A DNA stretch of 33,115 nucleotides from Casp-actino8 sp039800005 (GTDB lineage: Bacteria; Actinomycetota; Acidimicrobiia; Acidimicrobiales; Ilumatobacteraceae), in NCBI GenBank assembly GCA_039800005.1, contig JBDLRN010000063.1:1-33115 (forward strand). The letters run 5' to 3'. The translations under genes were made by a program, and so were the position numbers. The notes under the pieces were generated by a model. The model worked only from the letters and a program-made list of their open reading frames with translations. It was not told the DNA's origin and made no database searches. Below, in pieces: positions 15,158 through 23,744 of this stretch (the first letter of the stretch is position 1; each line of letters opens with the position of its first letter).

Positions 15158-16576
15158 AAGGGCCGAACGCCGTACCTTCCCGGCGTCGTCGCGCACCGCG
15201 TGATCGACGAACTCGAAGGTACGCGGAATCTTGTAGCGCACCAGTCGATCGGCCAGGAACGTCCGCATCTCGTCGTCGGAGACCGGGCTGGAGACCTGCA
15301 CCATGGCGTGCACCCGATTGCCGAGATCTTCGTCGGGAAGGCCGATCACGGCCGACGACACGACGAGGGGATGCTCCGACAGGGCGTTCTCGATCTCGGC
15401 CGGATAGATGTTCGCTCCGCCCGACAGGATCATGTCACCGCGACGATCGGTGAGGTACACGTAGCCCTCGTCGTCGATTCGGCCCATGTCGCCGAGGCTC
15501 TCCCAACCGTCGGGGGAGCGACGCGCGTCGGCGCCGAGGTAGCGATAGGTGACGCGATCGTTGCGCATGAAGATCTCGCCGACAGTCCCACGCGGCAGTT
15601 CTTCGTAGGTGTCGGGATCGAGCACCTTCATCTCGCCGGTCACGACACGTCCGACCGAGCCGCGGTGAGCGAGCCACTCGTCACCGCGAATGATGGTGAC
15701 GGCCTGAGCCTCGGTTCCGGCGTACAACTCGAAGATCTTCTCGCCACCGAGCCAGAGGCACCACTCCTCTTTCAGCCACGGTGGGCACGGGGCCGCCATG
15801 TGCCACACGACGGCGAGCGACGACAGGTCGTAGCGGTTCTTGACGTCGTCGGGCAGTCGCGAGATGCGCGACATCATGGTCGGCACGAAGAGGATCCAGT
15901 CGGCGCGATGACGTTCGATGGCGGCCAACGTCGCCTCGGCATCGAAGCTGGGCAGGATCACCAGATGATTGCCGTGGAAGAGCGAACCGGCCCCGAACGA
16001 GAACGGTGCGTTGTGATACAGCGGTCCGGGGATGCACACCACACCGTCGACGCGCTGACCCATGCCGGGTGCGCCTTCGTTCACGACTCCCGGATCGCCG
16101 GCCACGATCAACTTGGGCCGACCGGTCGACCCGCCCGAGGTGGGGGCCTTCATGGCCGGTGCGGTCGTGTCGGGGAGCGGTGAGTCGTCGATCGACGGGT
16201 CGGGGGTGAACCCGATGGGCACCGTCTTGCGATTCGGGTGGGCGGAAGCATCGACGCCGACCACGAGCGACGAGTCGGCCAACTCCACGATCGCCTGTCG
16301 CTCACGGTCGGGCAGTCGGTAGCTGACCGGTTGGGGAATGGCGCCGAGTTTCCAGGCGGCGATGCACGCTTCGTAGAACGCCACCGAGTTGGGCAACGCC
16401 ACGGTGACGAAACTTCCGTGAGTCACGCCGAGGCCGGCGAAGGCGCGCGCCAGACGATTGGTGCGCGACTCGAGTTCGCTTCGGGTCACGCTGTCGTCGC
16501 CGCACGTGATGGCCGCCCGATTGGGGTTCTCGGCCGCCTTGTCGGCGAGGGCTTGCATGATCGAGACGATGGCCAT
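15140..16576 (-). CDS. Acyl-CoA synthetase (ANL superfamily)
   Basis: A 478-residue AMP-forming ligase, somewhat short for the family. The ATP loop APTSGGSTGRPK is at about 144-155, with ELYAGTEAQ as the A5 motif, SLGDMGRIDDEGY as A7 and RGDMILSGGANIYPAEIE as A8. Lys467 in DAGKVRRSALR is the adenylation lysine. It belongs with the FadD/bile-acid-CoA ligase type enzymes rather than the FadD19 type at 1.1-2.7 kb. A GGAG sequence precedes the ATG at 16576. It follows the Rieske gene by 36 bases on the same strand, so it may be the last gene of the long leftward operon. Candidate substrates are steroid side-chain or ring-degradation carboxylates. Confidence 0.87.
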   Translation of the reverse strand: MAIVSIMQALADKAAENPNRAAITCGDDSVTRSELESRTNRLARAFAGLGVTHGSFVTVALPNSVAFYEACIAAWKLGAIPQPVSYRLPDRERQAIVELADSSLVVGVDASAHPNRKTVPIGFTPDPSIDDSPLPDTTAPAMKAPTSGGSTGRPKLIVAGDPGVVNEGAPGMGQRVDGVVCIPGPLYHNAPFSFGAGSLFHGNHLVILPSFDAEATLAAIERHRADWILFVPTMMSRISRLPDDVKNRYDLSSLAVVWHMAAPCPPWLKEEWCLWLGGEKIFELYAGTEAQAVTIIRGDEWLAHRGSVGRVVTGEMKVLDPDTYEELPRGTVGEIFMRNDRVTYRYLGADARRSPDGWESLGDMGRIDDEGYVYLTDRRGDMILSGGANIYPAEIENALSEHPLVVSSAVIGLPDEDLGNRVHAMVQVSSPVSDDEMRTFLADRLVRYKIPRTFEFVDHAVRDDAGKVRRSALRDERS

Positions 16577-16612
16577 GGTGGTTCTCCGTGTGCGAAGGGG
16601 TGAGATCAGAAG

Positions 16613-17773
16613 TCAGTCGGCGTCGAGCGCGGCGCGCCAGGTGCGATGCCAATGTTGCAACATCGGCTCGTTGGTTCCGAAAACGAAGTTCTTCAGGCCC
16701 ATCTCGGCGCCCCGCTGACACTGCTCGGCGGCCGGGAAGTCCTCCTTGCCCACCACGACGGCGGCGAAGTCGGCCCCGGCCTTGCGGGCGGTCCGTTCCT
16801 CGTCGCTCTGCGTCGGTCGAATGGAGGCCTCGGTGAGATCGACGGTGCACTCGCCGGGGGTCCGACCCGGGTAGATCCGGAACATCTGACAGCTCACCGG
16901 TGTTTCGAGGAGCACGACCGACGGGAACAACGTGTGCACGATGCTGATGGGTGCGATGTCGGGCCAGTGCTCCTCGGGAAGATCGGCGATCGCTTCGATG
17001 CCCTTGGTGGGGAACCCCCAGCGTCCGTGGCGACCGAAGGAATCGAAGATCGGATGATGGAGCACGAGTTCGAACAGCGTCTCGCGATGCAGATAGTTGA
17101 CGTGATACGTCTCGAGGTTGACGTCGAAGGCGATCTTCCAGTTCGCCTTCAGATTCCACGAGTGATGACACACCACTTCGTGCGTGTCGTAACTGCACCA
17201 ACGGAGTTCGGGTTCGACGTCGGCGAACGCCCCGGCCGGATCGTCGCTCTCGCTGAGACCCACGGCGATCAGTCCGGCCACGTCGGCGATCGGCAGCGGT
17301 TCGAGACCGAGTGTCATGCGGTCGATCTCGTCGAAGGCGTAGGCGTCGGGTTGTCCGGCGAGCGATCCGTCGAGGGCGAACGACCACGCGTGATACGGAC
17401 ACGTGAGACGGCGGGCTTCACCGCACCCGTCGGCCACCTGGGCGCCGCGATGAGTGCATGCGTTCTTGAAGGCGCGTAGCACGCCGTCGTCGGCTCGAGT
17501 GACGAGAACGGGATGGCCGGCCACGTTCTTGGTCACGAAGGTGCCCGGTCGTGGCAGCTCGCCGGTCCAGCCGATCACGTGCGATCCGCGTCGGAAGAAC
17601 ACGTCGAGTTCTTTCTCGAAGCGGGCCGGGTCGGTGAACACGCTCGCCGGCTCGACCATGGCGTGTGGCGCGTGCTCGAGTGTCTTGCCTCGGTAGTTGT
17701 CGACCATGCGGCGAACGAGATCGCGTGGAAAGCGTTCGGTGGTGGTGCGAACGTGGTCCCCCAGTGCCGTCAT
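16613..17773 (-). CDS. Rieske-type ring-hydroxylating oxygenase, alpha subunit
   Basis: A 386-residue Rieske non-heme iron oxygenase. Cluster ligands are Cys106-x-His108 and Cys125-x2-His128 (NACTHRGAQ and LTCPYHAW). The mononuclear iron site shows His224 and His229 in NLETYHVNYLH, with the third ligand expected at EDFPAAEQ. The residue that bridges the two metal centres in standard dioxygenases is Asp, but here it is Glu221. It lacks the KshA signature as I know it (CRHMGGDL-type), so it is probably not the ring-B 9alpha-hydroxylase. No beta subunit, ferredoxin or reductase gene is nearby. It lies in the leftward operon after the thioesterase; substrate unknown. Confidence 0.87.
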   Translation of the reverse strand: MTALGDHVRTTTERFPRDLVRRMVDNYRGKTLEHAPHAMVEPASVFTDPARFEKELDVFFRRGSHVIGWTGELPRPGTFVTKNVAGHPVLVTRADDGVLRAFKNACTHRGAQVADGCGEARRLTCPYHAWSFALDGSLAGQPDAYAFDEIDRMTLGLEPLPIADVAGLIAVGLSESDDPAGAFADVEPELRWCSYDTHEVVCHHSWNLKANWKIAFDVNLETYHVNYLHRETLFELVLHHPIFDSFGRHGRWGFPTKGIEAIADLPEEHWPDIAPISIVHTLFPSVVLLETPVSCQMFRIYPGRTPGECTVDLTEASIRPTQSDEERTARKAGADFAAVVVGKEDFPAAEQCQRGAEMGLKNFVFGTNEPMLQHWHRTWRAALDAD

Positions 17774-17816
17774 GACTGCCCCCTCGTGCCACCGAGGGGA
17801 CCCCCTCCCGCCCGGT

Positions 17817-18476
17817 TCAGGAAATTGTGCCAGACATGCCGGGGTGATCGGCCATTTCGATGAAGATGGCCGAGCAGGTGGCGATGAGCGGAGCGTCGGG
17901 GCGGTCCTCCCGCAACTCGGACTCGATGAAGAGTTTGCGTCGTTCTCGTCGGTCGAGCCACGCCGTGATCACGAGCGGTGTTCCGAGGGGCGACCCGCCG
18001 AGGTATCGGACCGAGAGCTGCCCCGTGTAGGCGATGATCTGGTGCATGTTGAGGACGAAGCCCAAAGCGTCGTCGAAGGCCAGAGCCACCATGCCGCCGT
18101 GGGCGCGCTGAGGCGGACCTTCGTCGGCCGGGCCGAAGTGGAACCGAGCGCGAATGCGATCACCCTCACGATGAACGACCATGTCGAGGCCGTGCGGGCT
18201 GCCGGCCCCGGATCCCGGACGACCCAGATGGCTGGCCAGCCGTTCACCGTCGAGGGCGACGTTCTGCAACGACTTCCCGAAGTGCGAGAGGTCGCGCACG
18301 CGGTGCGGATCGGCTTCGAGTCGCTCGGCGATCACCTCGAGTTCGGCGGAGGCTGCGTTCATGTCGTCGAGAGAGGATTCGTGACCGATGGCGGCATGTC
18401 CGAGTCGGCGCACGGCGGCCCCGAGTCGTGTGCGCGCCGCGTCGTAGACCGGATCGATTCCTTCGGGGTGGCTCAC
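17817..18476 (-). CDS. Hotdog-fold acyl-CoA thioesterase
   Basis: A 219-residue protein with an N-terminal alpha-helical region (about 1-85) and a C-terminal PaaI/4HBT-like hotdog domain. The motif RAHGGMVALAFDDALG (His126-Gly-Gly) is characteristic. Thioesterases of this type hydrolyse acyl-CoAs, often to release trapped CoA. The start is taken as GTG at 18476, which overlaps the MFS stop as GTGA; this gives a sensible SHPEGIDPVYDAARTRLG N-terminus. Its position after the transporter and the IpdABC genes suggests removal of dead-end steroid-CoA intermediates. The N-terminal region is unusual for PaaI proteins, so the precise subfamily is uncertain. Confidence 0.75.
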   Translation of the reverse strand: MSHPEGIDPVYDAARTRLGAAVRRLGHAAIGHESSLDDMNAASAELEVIAERLEADPHRVRDLSHFGKSLQNVALDGERLASHLGRPGSGAGSPHGLDMVVHREGDRIRARFHFGPADEGPPQRAHGGMVALAFDDALGFVLNMHQIIAYTGQLSVRYLGGSPLGTPLVITAWLDRRERRKLFIESELREDRPDAPLIATCSAIFIEMADHPGMSGTIS

Positions 18477-19717
18477 TCTTCGATTCTCGTCGTGTTCAAT
18501 TCGCGTAACCAACCTCGCGTGACCATGAGCACGATCACGGCGGCGAGGGTCGCCCCGTTGGCGGCGACGGCGAAGCGCATCGAGACCACGTCTCCCAGTC
18601 GGCCGAGGACGAAGGCACCGAGGGGGATGCCGCCGAGAATGCCGAGGACGTAGAAACTCATGGTTCGCCCGCGCATGTGATCGGGCACGGCACCTTGCAC
18701 GAGAGTGTTGAGCGATACGGCCATTTGCAGATGGGCGAGACCGCCCACGAAATAGGCGACGACGCCGAGCCAGTACCACGACGAGAGGGCAACCAAGCCC
18801 GCGTTGACGGTGAAGAGGATCAGCGAGACGACGACGATGGTGGAGCGCTTGACTCGCTCACCGAGGGCGACCGAGAAGATCGAGGAGGCGACGGCACCCA
18901 CGCCGAGCGCGACGAGAAGGCCGGCGTTGTCGGTGGACGGGCGATCGAAGATGCGACTCGCGATGGCCGGCGTGACGTACTGCAACGACTGCCCGCACAG
19001 GGATCCGACGAACGCGAGGATCACGGCGATGCGCAGAGGCCGCTTGTTCCAGACGTAGCGACCGCCTTCCCGCAGGATCTCGCCCACCTTGCGATCGCCG
19101 TGAGCGGCGATCGACTGGCGAGGCCGGGCCACGATCAGAGCGCCGATCACCAGCAGATAGGTGGACGCGTTGACGAATATGGCGGCACCGGTTCCGAGCG
19201 TGGCGATCACCAATCCGGCGAGACCAGGTCCGATGGCGCGGGCGAGGGTGAATTGCACCGAGTTGAGTCGCACCGCGTCGAGCATCTCGTCGGGCGGCAC
19301 GAGAAGCGGAACGAAACTCTGCCAGGCCGCGGTCTGGAAACCGGTGGCGACACCCGACACGAGTCCGAGACCGATGATGAGCCCGGGAGTGATGCGGTCG
19401 GTGGCGTAGGTGAGCCACAAGAGAGACGCGGCGATCATGTGCACCGCTTGGGTGACGACCAGGATCGTGCGACGGCTGTGGCGATCGGCGAGCACACCCG
19501 CGTAGGGGGTGAGGAACACGGCCGGAATCAGTGCGGCCACCGACGACACGCCGAGCCACGTGGACGAATTGGTGAGGTCGAAGAGCAGAGCCGGCACCGC
19601 GACCATCTGCATCCAGCCGCCGGCATTGCTGATGGCGGCGGCCGTGAAGAAGTAGCGGAACTCGCGATGGCGAAGGGCGGCGAGAGAGCCGCGTCGCTTC
19701 GATTCGGTGCCGGTCAC
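18473..19717 (-). CDS. MFS transporter, EntS/enterobactin-exporter type
   Basis: A 414-residue membrane protein with about 12 hydrophobic segments. It has LADRHSRRTILVVTQAVHM in the first cytoplasmic loop and GAVPDHMRGRTMSFYVLGIL in the second half, typical of EntS-like MFS proteins. The family exports siderophores, drugs and metabolites. The start GTG at 19717 overlaps the SDR stop (GTGA). Inside an acyl-CoA ring-degradation operon and coupled to a thioesterase, it may export or import a steroid acid; direction and substrate are inferred from the family. Confidence 0.82.
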   Translation of the reverse strand: MTGTESKRRGSLAALRHREFRYFFTAAAISNAGGWMQMVAVPALLFDLTNSSTWLGVSSVAALIPAVFLTPYAGVLADRHSRRTILVVTQAVHMIAASLLWLTYATDRITPGLIIGLGLVSGVATGFQTAAWQSFVPLLVPPDEMLDAVRLNSVQFTLARAIGPGLAGLVIATLGTGAAIFVNASTYLLVIGALIVARPRQSIAAHGDRKVGEILREGGRYVWNKRPLRIAVILAFVGSLCGQSLQYVTPAIASRIFDRPSTDNAGLLVALGVGAVASSIFSVALGERVKRSTIVVVSLILFTVNAGLVALSSWYWLGVVAYFVGGLAHLQMAVSLNTLVQGAVPDHMRGRTMSFYVLGILGGIPLGAFVLGRLGDVVSMRFAVAANGATLAAVIVLMVTRGWLRELNTTRIEE

Positions 19718-20520
19718 AGGTCGGGGATCGGGAAGTTGAAGTTGGTGGTGAGGACTCCTCCGTCGACGGCGAGCACTTGTCCGGTGACGTAGCTCGACGC
19801 ATTCGACGCGAGATACAACACGGCGGCGGCGATGTCGTCGGGTTCGCCCAGGCGACGAAGGGGAGTGGCGTCCTCGATGCCTTTTTTCAGAGCGGGGTTG
19901 GCCGCGACGACTTCGAGTGCCTCGGTGAGAATGGCACCTGGCGCGACGGCGTTCACGCGGATCTTCGGATTGAGATCGGCGGCCATCAGGTGCACGGCGT
20001 GATCGAGCGCCGCTTTGGCACTGCCGTACGCGACGTAGCCGCGACCGACCACGTGTCCGATCGCCGACGACACCATCACCACCGACGACGCGCCGACGCG
20101 ACCGTCACTGGCGGCGACGAGATGCGGCACGCACGCACGCACGAGACGCAATCCGTTGACGACGTTGTTCTCGAAGGAGTTCCGCAGGTCTTTGTCGGAC
20201 GTGTTCATGAAGGGCTGGGGCATCGCTCCACCCACCACACCGACGACCGCGTCGAGACGTCCGAGTTCGGCGACCGTACGCGCCACGGCCGTCTCGACGG
20301 CATCGGCATCGTTGGCGTCGGTGGGAATGGCGATCGCGCGTCGACCCATGTCCCGCGCTCGCTCGGCGACGGCTTCGAGTTGGTCCGCACTTCGGGCGAG
20401 CACGGCGATGTCGGCGCCGGCTTCGGCGAGAGCGAGAGCGCTGGCGGCACCGATACCACGGCCAGCACCCGAGAGCAGGGCCACGCGCCCCGTCATGTCG
20501 AACATCGAGCGGACACTCAT
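19714..20520 (-). CDS. Short-chain dehydrogenase/reductase in ipd operon
   Basis: A 268-residue SDR with SGAGRGIG, the beta-strand 4 region reading AVVGVVGGAMP instead of NNAG, catalytic Ser in MVSSAIG and YGSAK. LARSADQLE after beta-strand 2 suggests NADP(H). The Shine-Dalgarno GGAGG overlaps the end of the MaoC gene upstream, and the ATG at 20520 gives MSVRSMFDMTGRVALLSG. It is the sixth gene of the echA20 operon. A role as hydroxyacyl-CoA or hydroxy-ketone dehydrogenase in ring C/D breakdown is likely by context. Confidence 0.86.
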   Translation of the reverse strand: MSVRSMFDMTGRVALLSGAGRGIGAASALALAEAGADIAVLARSADQLEAVAERARDMGRRAIAIPTDANDADAVETAVARTVAELGRLDAVVGVVGGAMPQPFMNTSDKDLRNSFENNVVNGLRLVRACVPHLVAASDGRVGASSVVMVSSAIGHVVGRGYVAYGSAKAALDHAVHLMAADLNPKIRVNAVAPGAILTEALEVVAANPALKKGIEDATPLRRLGEPDDIAAAVLYLASNASSYVTGQVLAVDGGVLTTNFNFPIPDL

Positions 20521-20529
20521 GATTGCCTC

Positions 20530-20988
20530 CTAGACGAGCCAGCGACTGAGCGACTCGATCACGCACGCGGGCTTGCTCGAGCCTTCCACTTCGATGGTGA
20601 TGACGATGGTGGTCTGCAGGCCCCCGGTGACTTCCGAGACCGCAGTGAGTTCGGCGCCGGCTCGAACGCGCGAGCCGACTTTGACGGGCGACGGGAAACG
20701 AACTTTGTCGACGCCGTAGTTCACGCCCGCGGAGAAGCCCTGCACCTCGACGATCTGGGGCAGGAAGAAATTGGAGAGCGACAACGTGAGATATCCGTGG
20801 GCGATCGGGGCACCGAAGGGACCTTGGGCCGCCCGATCCAAGTCGACGTGGATCCATTGGTGATCGCCCGTCGCGTCGGCGAAGAGGTTCACTCGATCCT
20901 GTTCGACGGTGATCCACTCGCTGTGGCCGAGGTGACGGCCGAGGTGGGCGCGTACTTCGTCGGGCCCGTTCAGAACGGTGGCGGCCAT
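20530..20988 (-). CDS. MaoC-like (R)-enoyl-CoA hydratase
   Basis: A 152-residue single hotdog hydratase. The hydratase-2 motif is FADATGDHQWIHVD with Asp42 and His47 as catalytic residues, followed by GPFGAPIAHGYLTLSL. It is complete, so unlike the heteromeric ChsH1-H2 hydratase of the side chain it should be active as a homodimer. It would add water to a double bond during beta-oxidation of the propionyl side chain or opened ring. AGGAG lies upstream of the ATG at 20988, 10 bases after the ipdC stop. Confidence 0.88.
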   Translation of the reverse strand: MAATVLNGPDEVRAHLGRHLGHSEWITVEQDRVNLFADATGDHQWIHVDLDRAAQGPFGAPIAHGYLTLSLSNFFLPQIVEVQGFSAGVNYGVDKVRFPSPVKVGSRVRAGAELTAVSEVTGGLQTTIVITIEVEGSSKPACVIESLSRWLV

Positions 20989-20998
20989 GATGCTCCTG

Positions 20999-22081
20999 TC
21001 AGCGGACCGGCGAACCGGTGAGGGATTCGAGGACGTCGCCCGCCTCGCGCACGATGCGCTGCACGAGTTCGGCGCACGTCGGGAGGTCGTCGATCACGCC
21101 GACGACCTGCCCGCTCGCCATCACGCCGCTCTCGGTACGTCCGTCGACGAGCGACGCCTTGAGAAGCATGGGGGTGTTGGCGGCCATGATCATCTGGGTC
21201 CAGGTGAGGTCCATCGACTTGCGCATGGCGAGGCCTTCGCGCAGCATCGCGGCGAGCGGAGTGCCGGTCATCTTCTTGAAGCGAAGTGCGTTGACGGCCG
21301 CCCGGGGGAGAGCGACCAACTTGGCGCCACTCCCTTCCAGTTGGTCGACCAGTTCGGTGCGCAGAACACGGTGCGGAACTCCGTCGACCTGCACGCTCAC
21401 CACGGTGTCGAGCACACCCTTGCCGAGGTAGTAGTCCTTCACGGCCTGCGGCACCGACGAGTCGCTGGTGAGCAGGAATCGAGTGCCCATCGCGATGCCG
21501 GATGCGCCGTAGGCCAGCGCGGCCACCAGACCGCGCCCGTCGAAGAAGCCACCGGCGGCGATCACCGGCACGCGACCTTGAACGGCGTCGACCACCTGCG
21601 GCAGGAGGATCGTGGTGGGAACGGCACCGGTGTGACCGCCGCCTTCACCGCCTTGCACGAGCACGGCGTCGACACCCCACTCGAGCACCTTCTCGGCGTG
21701 GCGCTTGGCGCCGATCGACGGAATGACAACCAAGCCGGCGTCCTTCAGACGCGCGATCAGATCGGGCTTCGGAGCCTGGGCGAAGGACGCGACCTTCACT
21801 CCTTCGTCGATCATCAACGAGATGCGGTCGTTCACGTCGGCCGAATCGGCGCGCAGGTTCACGCCGAACGGCTTGTCGGTGCGCGACTTCACCTCGGCGA
21901 TCGACGCCTTCGTCTGCGCGAAGTCCATGGTCGCACTGGCCAGGATGCCGAGCGCACCGGCATTGGCGGTGGCACTCACCAGTTTCGGCCCGGCGACCCA
22001 ACCCATCCCGGTCTGGACGATCGGATATTCGATGCCGACCAGATCGCAGAGCGACGTGTGCAGACGCGGATGCATGTTCAT
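20999..22081 (-). CDS. ipdC: IpdC-like FMN-dependent oxidoreductase
   Basis: A 360-residue nitronate monooxygenase/2-nitropropane-dioxygenase-fold flavoprotein. Motifs: YPIVQTGMGWVAGPKLVSAT near the N-terminus, GGEGGGHTG (144-152, His150), VPVIAAGGFFDGRGLVAAL, and ASGIAMGTRFLLTSDS for the FMN phosphate. In M. tuberculosis IpdC follows IpdAB and takes part in steroid C-ring breakdown, where it handles the 5-hydroxy CoA intermediate. Identity rests on its fixed place directly after ipdA-ipdB and on its length near that of the known protein. ATG at 22081 overlaps the ipdB stop (ATGA). Confidence 0.87.
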   Translation of the reverse strand: MNMHPRLHTSLCDLVGIEYPIVQTGMGWVAGPKLVSATANAGALGILASATMDFAQTKASIAEVKSRTDKPFGVNLRADSADVNDRISLMIDEGVKVASFAQAPKPDLIARLKDAGLVVIPSIGAKRHAEKVLEWGVDAVLVQGGEGGGHTGAVPTTILLPQVVDAVQGRVPVIAAGGFFDGRGLVAALAYGASGIAMGTRFLLTSDSSVPQAVKDYYLGKGVLDTVVSVQVDGVPHRVLRTELVDQLEGSGAKLVALPRAAVNALRFKKMTGTPLAAMLREGLAMRKSMDLTWTQMIMAANTPMLLKASLVDGRTESGVMASGQVVGVIDDLPTCAELVQRIVREAGDVLESLTGSPVR

Positions 22082-22842
22082 GACGGTAGTTCTTTGTGGC
22101 GGAAACCACGCGGGTCGATGCGCTCGATGGCGGCCGCCTCGTCGTCGGTGGGGCCGCGACTCTCGGGAACCGACGACGGCACGACGAGTTCGAAGCCGGT
22201 GTTCGACACGACGTCGTCGATCGACACGCCCGGGTGCACCGACACGAGTCGCATGGCGTTGTCGGGTCCGCCGAAATCGAGCACGGCGAGGTTGGTGACC
22301 ACCCGGCGCAGATCGTGGCGGGCGGCGATGAAGCCACCGAGCTCGCGCGCGCGGTCGTAGCCGACGCCGCTCACCATGTCGACCTTCGGAACGAATACCG
22401 ACGACTGATGCTTGGGAATGAAGAAACTGGTGGCGTTGTTGACGGTGTTGCCCGGACCGCCGCGCACGCCGAGTAACTGCGCCTTCGGCTTCTCCCACGG
22501 GCCGATGTTGGCGATGTTGGTGTTGCCGAAGCGATCGATCTGGCTGGCGCCCATCATCACGTGACGACGGCCGCCCCACAGCGTGTCGAACACCTGGCGG
22601 AACGGGATCCATCCTTCGACGGTCTTCTGTGTGGAACCGATCGGCAGATCGCCGGCCACGAAGAACGCTTCGCCGTCGGAGACCATGAGGTCGGGTTCGA
22701 AGGTGGCGCGAGCCAGACGCGCACCGAGCATCGGAATGGTGCCCATTCCCGACGCGAAGATCTCTCCGTCGCCGCGCCAGGCTTCGGCACAGGCGACGGC
22801 GACGACGTCGGCGAGTGCCGGAACGGTGACGTCACGACTCAT
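22078..22842 (-). CDS. ipdB: IpdB-like CoA-transferase-fold subunit of ring-opening hydrolase
   Basis: A 254-residue beta subunit of a class I CoA-transferase-fold heterodimer. Characteristic segments are FASGMGTIPMLGARLARATF, GASQIDRFGNTNIANIG, GGPGNTVNNATSFFIPKH and VVTNLAVLDFGGP. IpdAB of actinobacteria uses this fold not to transfer CoA but to hydrolyse the last carbocyclic ring (COCHEA-CoA). The start ATG 22842 overlaps the ipdA stop. Pairing, order and neighbours with echA20 and ipdC strongly support the assignment over an ordinary acetoacetate:CoA transferase. Confidence 0.9.
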   Translation of the reverse strand: MSRDVTVPALADVVAVACAEAWRGDGEIFASGMGTIPMLGARLARATFEPDLMVSDGEAFFVAGDLPIGSTQKTVEGWIPFRQVFDTLWGGRRHVMMGASQIDRFGNTNIANIGPWEKPKAQLLGVRGGPGNTVNNATSFFIPKHQSSVFVPKVDMVSGVGYDRARELGGFIAARHDLRRVVTNLAVLDFGGPDNAMRLVSVHPGVSIDDVVSNTGFELVVPSSVPESRGPTDDEAAAIERIDPRGFRHKELPS

Positions 22843-23744
22843 GAGCGGGCCTCCTTCGCAGCGGCGGCTTCGGCTCTCCAGGCGGTCACCGCGGTCTGGT
22901 AGTCGTCTTCCGATCCGGCGAGGAAACGATCGTGGAACGCCTTCCACGAATCGGCATCACGCGCCGCCTCGACGTAGGCCTTCTGGAACGCCTCGTCGCG
23001 TCCGTAGTCGGGTTCGCACGTGGTGAAGTGAGCGCCGTTCGGCGCTTCGATCACTCCGTCGACCATCGAGCGATTGATCTTCAGCGTGTGGAACGTGCCC
23101 TCCTTCAACAACTCTTCGGTGGGCACGATCCTCTCGGTGCTCACGAAGCGACGTCCGGGCTCGCACGCGGCGAGGAACAGATCGTCGAAGTAGAGGTCGG
23201 GGCCGAGGAATTGCGCGTTGCCGCGGGCATCGGAGCGATTGAGGTGCACGAAGGCGGCGTCGAGGCGAATGGCCGGCACAGCGAGCAGATCCTCGCCGTC
23301 GGCGTAGGGCGAGCGCACGGTCTTGAGCGACGGATTGACGTCCATCACGCCACTGCCGAGTCCGGCGCGCGTGGGCAGGAACGGCAGTCGCAACGATCCG
23401 GCGTAGAGCGCCCACTGCAACATACCCTCGTCGTACTCGACGGGCTCGGGGATCGATCCGTTCTGGCGAGCGGTGCGGAAGTGCGGTTCGAGAGCGATCG
23501 AATCGAGCGACACGAAGCCGTACACCAGACGTTTCACCTTGCCGGCCGCACACAAGAGGCCGACGTCGGGGCCGCCGTACGACACCACCGTGAGGTCGCG
23601 CGCGTCGGTGCGCAGAAGGGCACGCACCAGACTCATGGGCTTGCGTCGACTGCCCCAGCCGCCGATGCCGACGGTCATGCCGCTCTCGATCGTGGCGACC
23701 GCCTGGTCCTCGGTCATCACCTTGTTGCGAGGGGCGGCGCTCAT
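22839..23744 (-). CDS. ipdA: IpdA-like CoA-transferase-fold subunit of ring-opening hydrolase
   Basis: A 301-residue alpha subunit of the IpdAB heterodimer. It starts AVATIESGMTVGIGGWGSRRKP, with the glycine loop that binds the CoA ester, then YGGPDVGLLCAAGKV, the EYDEGMLQWAL segment (Glu103/Glu106, where the catalytic glutamate of the family is expected), LPFLPTRAGLGSGVMD and RNDARGNAQ-like LNRSDARGNAQFLGPD. The ATG at 23744 overlaps the EchA20 stop (ATGA). In M. tuberculosis this protein opens ring C. The exact catalytic glutamate is not assigned by alignment here. Confidence 0.9.
   Translation of the reverse strand: MSAAPRNKVMTEDQAVATIESGMTVGIGGWGSRRKPMSLVRALLRTDARDLTVVSYGGPDVGLLCAAGKVKRLVYGFVSLDSIALEPHFRTARQNGSIPEPVEYDEGMLQWALYAGSLRLPFLPTRAGLGSGVMDVNPSLKTVRSPYADGEDLLAVPAIRLDAAFVHLNRSDARGNAQFLGPDLYFDDLFLAACEPGRRFVSTERIVPTEELLKEGTFHTLKINRSMVDGVIEAPNGAHFTTCEPDYGRDEAFQKAYVEAARDADSWKAFHDRFLAGSEDDYQTAVTAWRAEAAAAKEARS

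Noticed and set aside
16613..17773. KshA, the ring-B 9alpha-hydroxylase
   Set aside because: The length matches, but the Rieske motif and the Glu bridging position do not fit KshA as I know it, and kshB is absent.
20999..22081. Nitronate monooxygenase as the main function of the 22-kb flavoprotein
   Set aside because: The fold is the same, but its position directly after ipdA-ipdB and its length fit IpdC, which shares the family.
22078..23744. Succinyl-CoA or acetoacetate:CoA transferase pair
   Set aside because: The fold is shared, but the echA20-ipdC context and the overlap pattern indicate the ring-opening IpdAB hydrolase.
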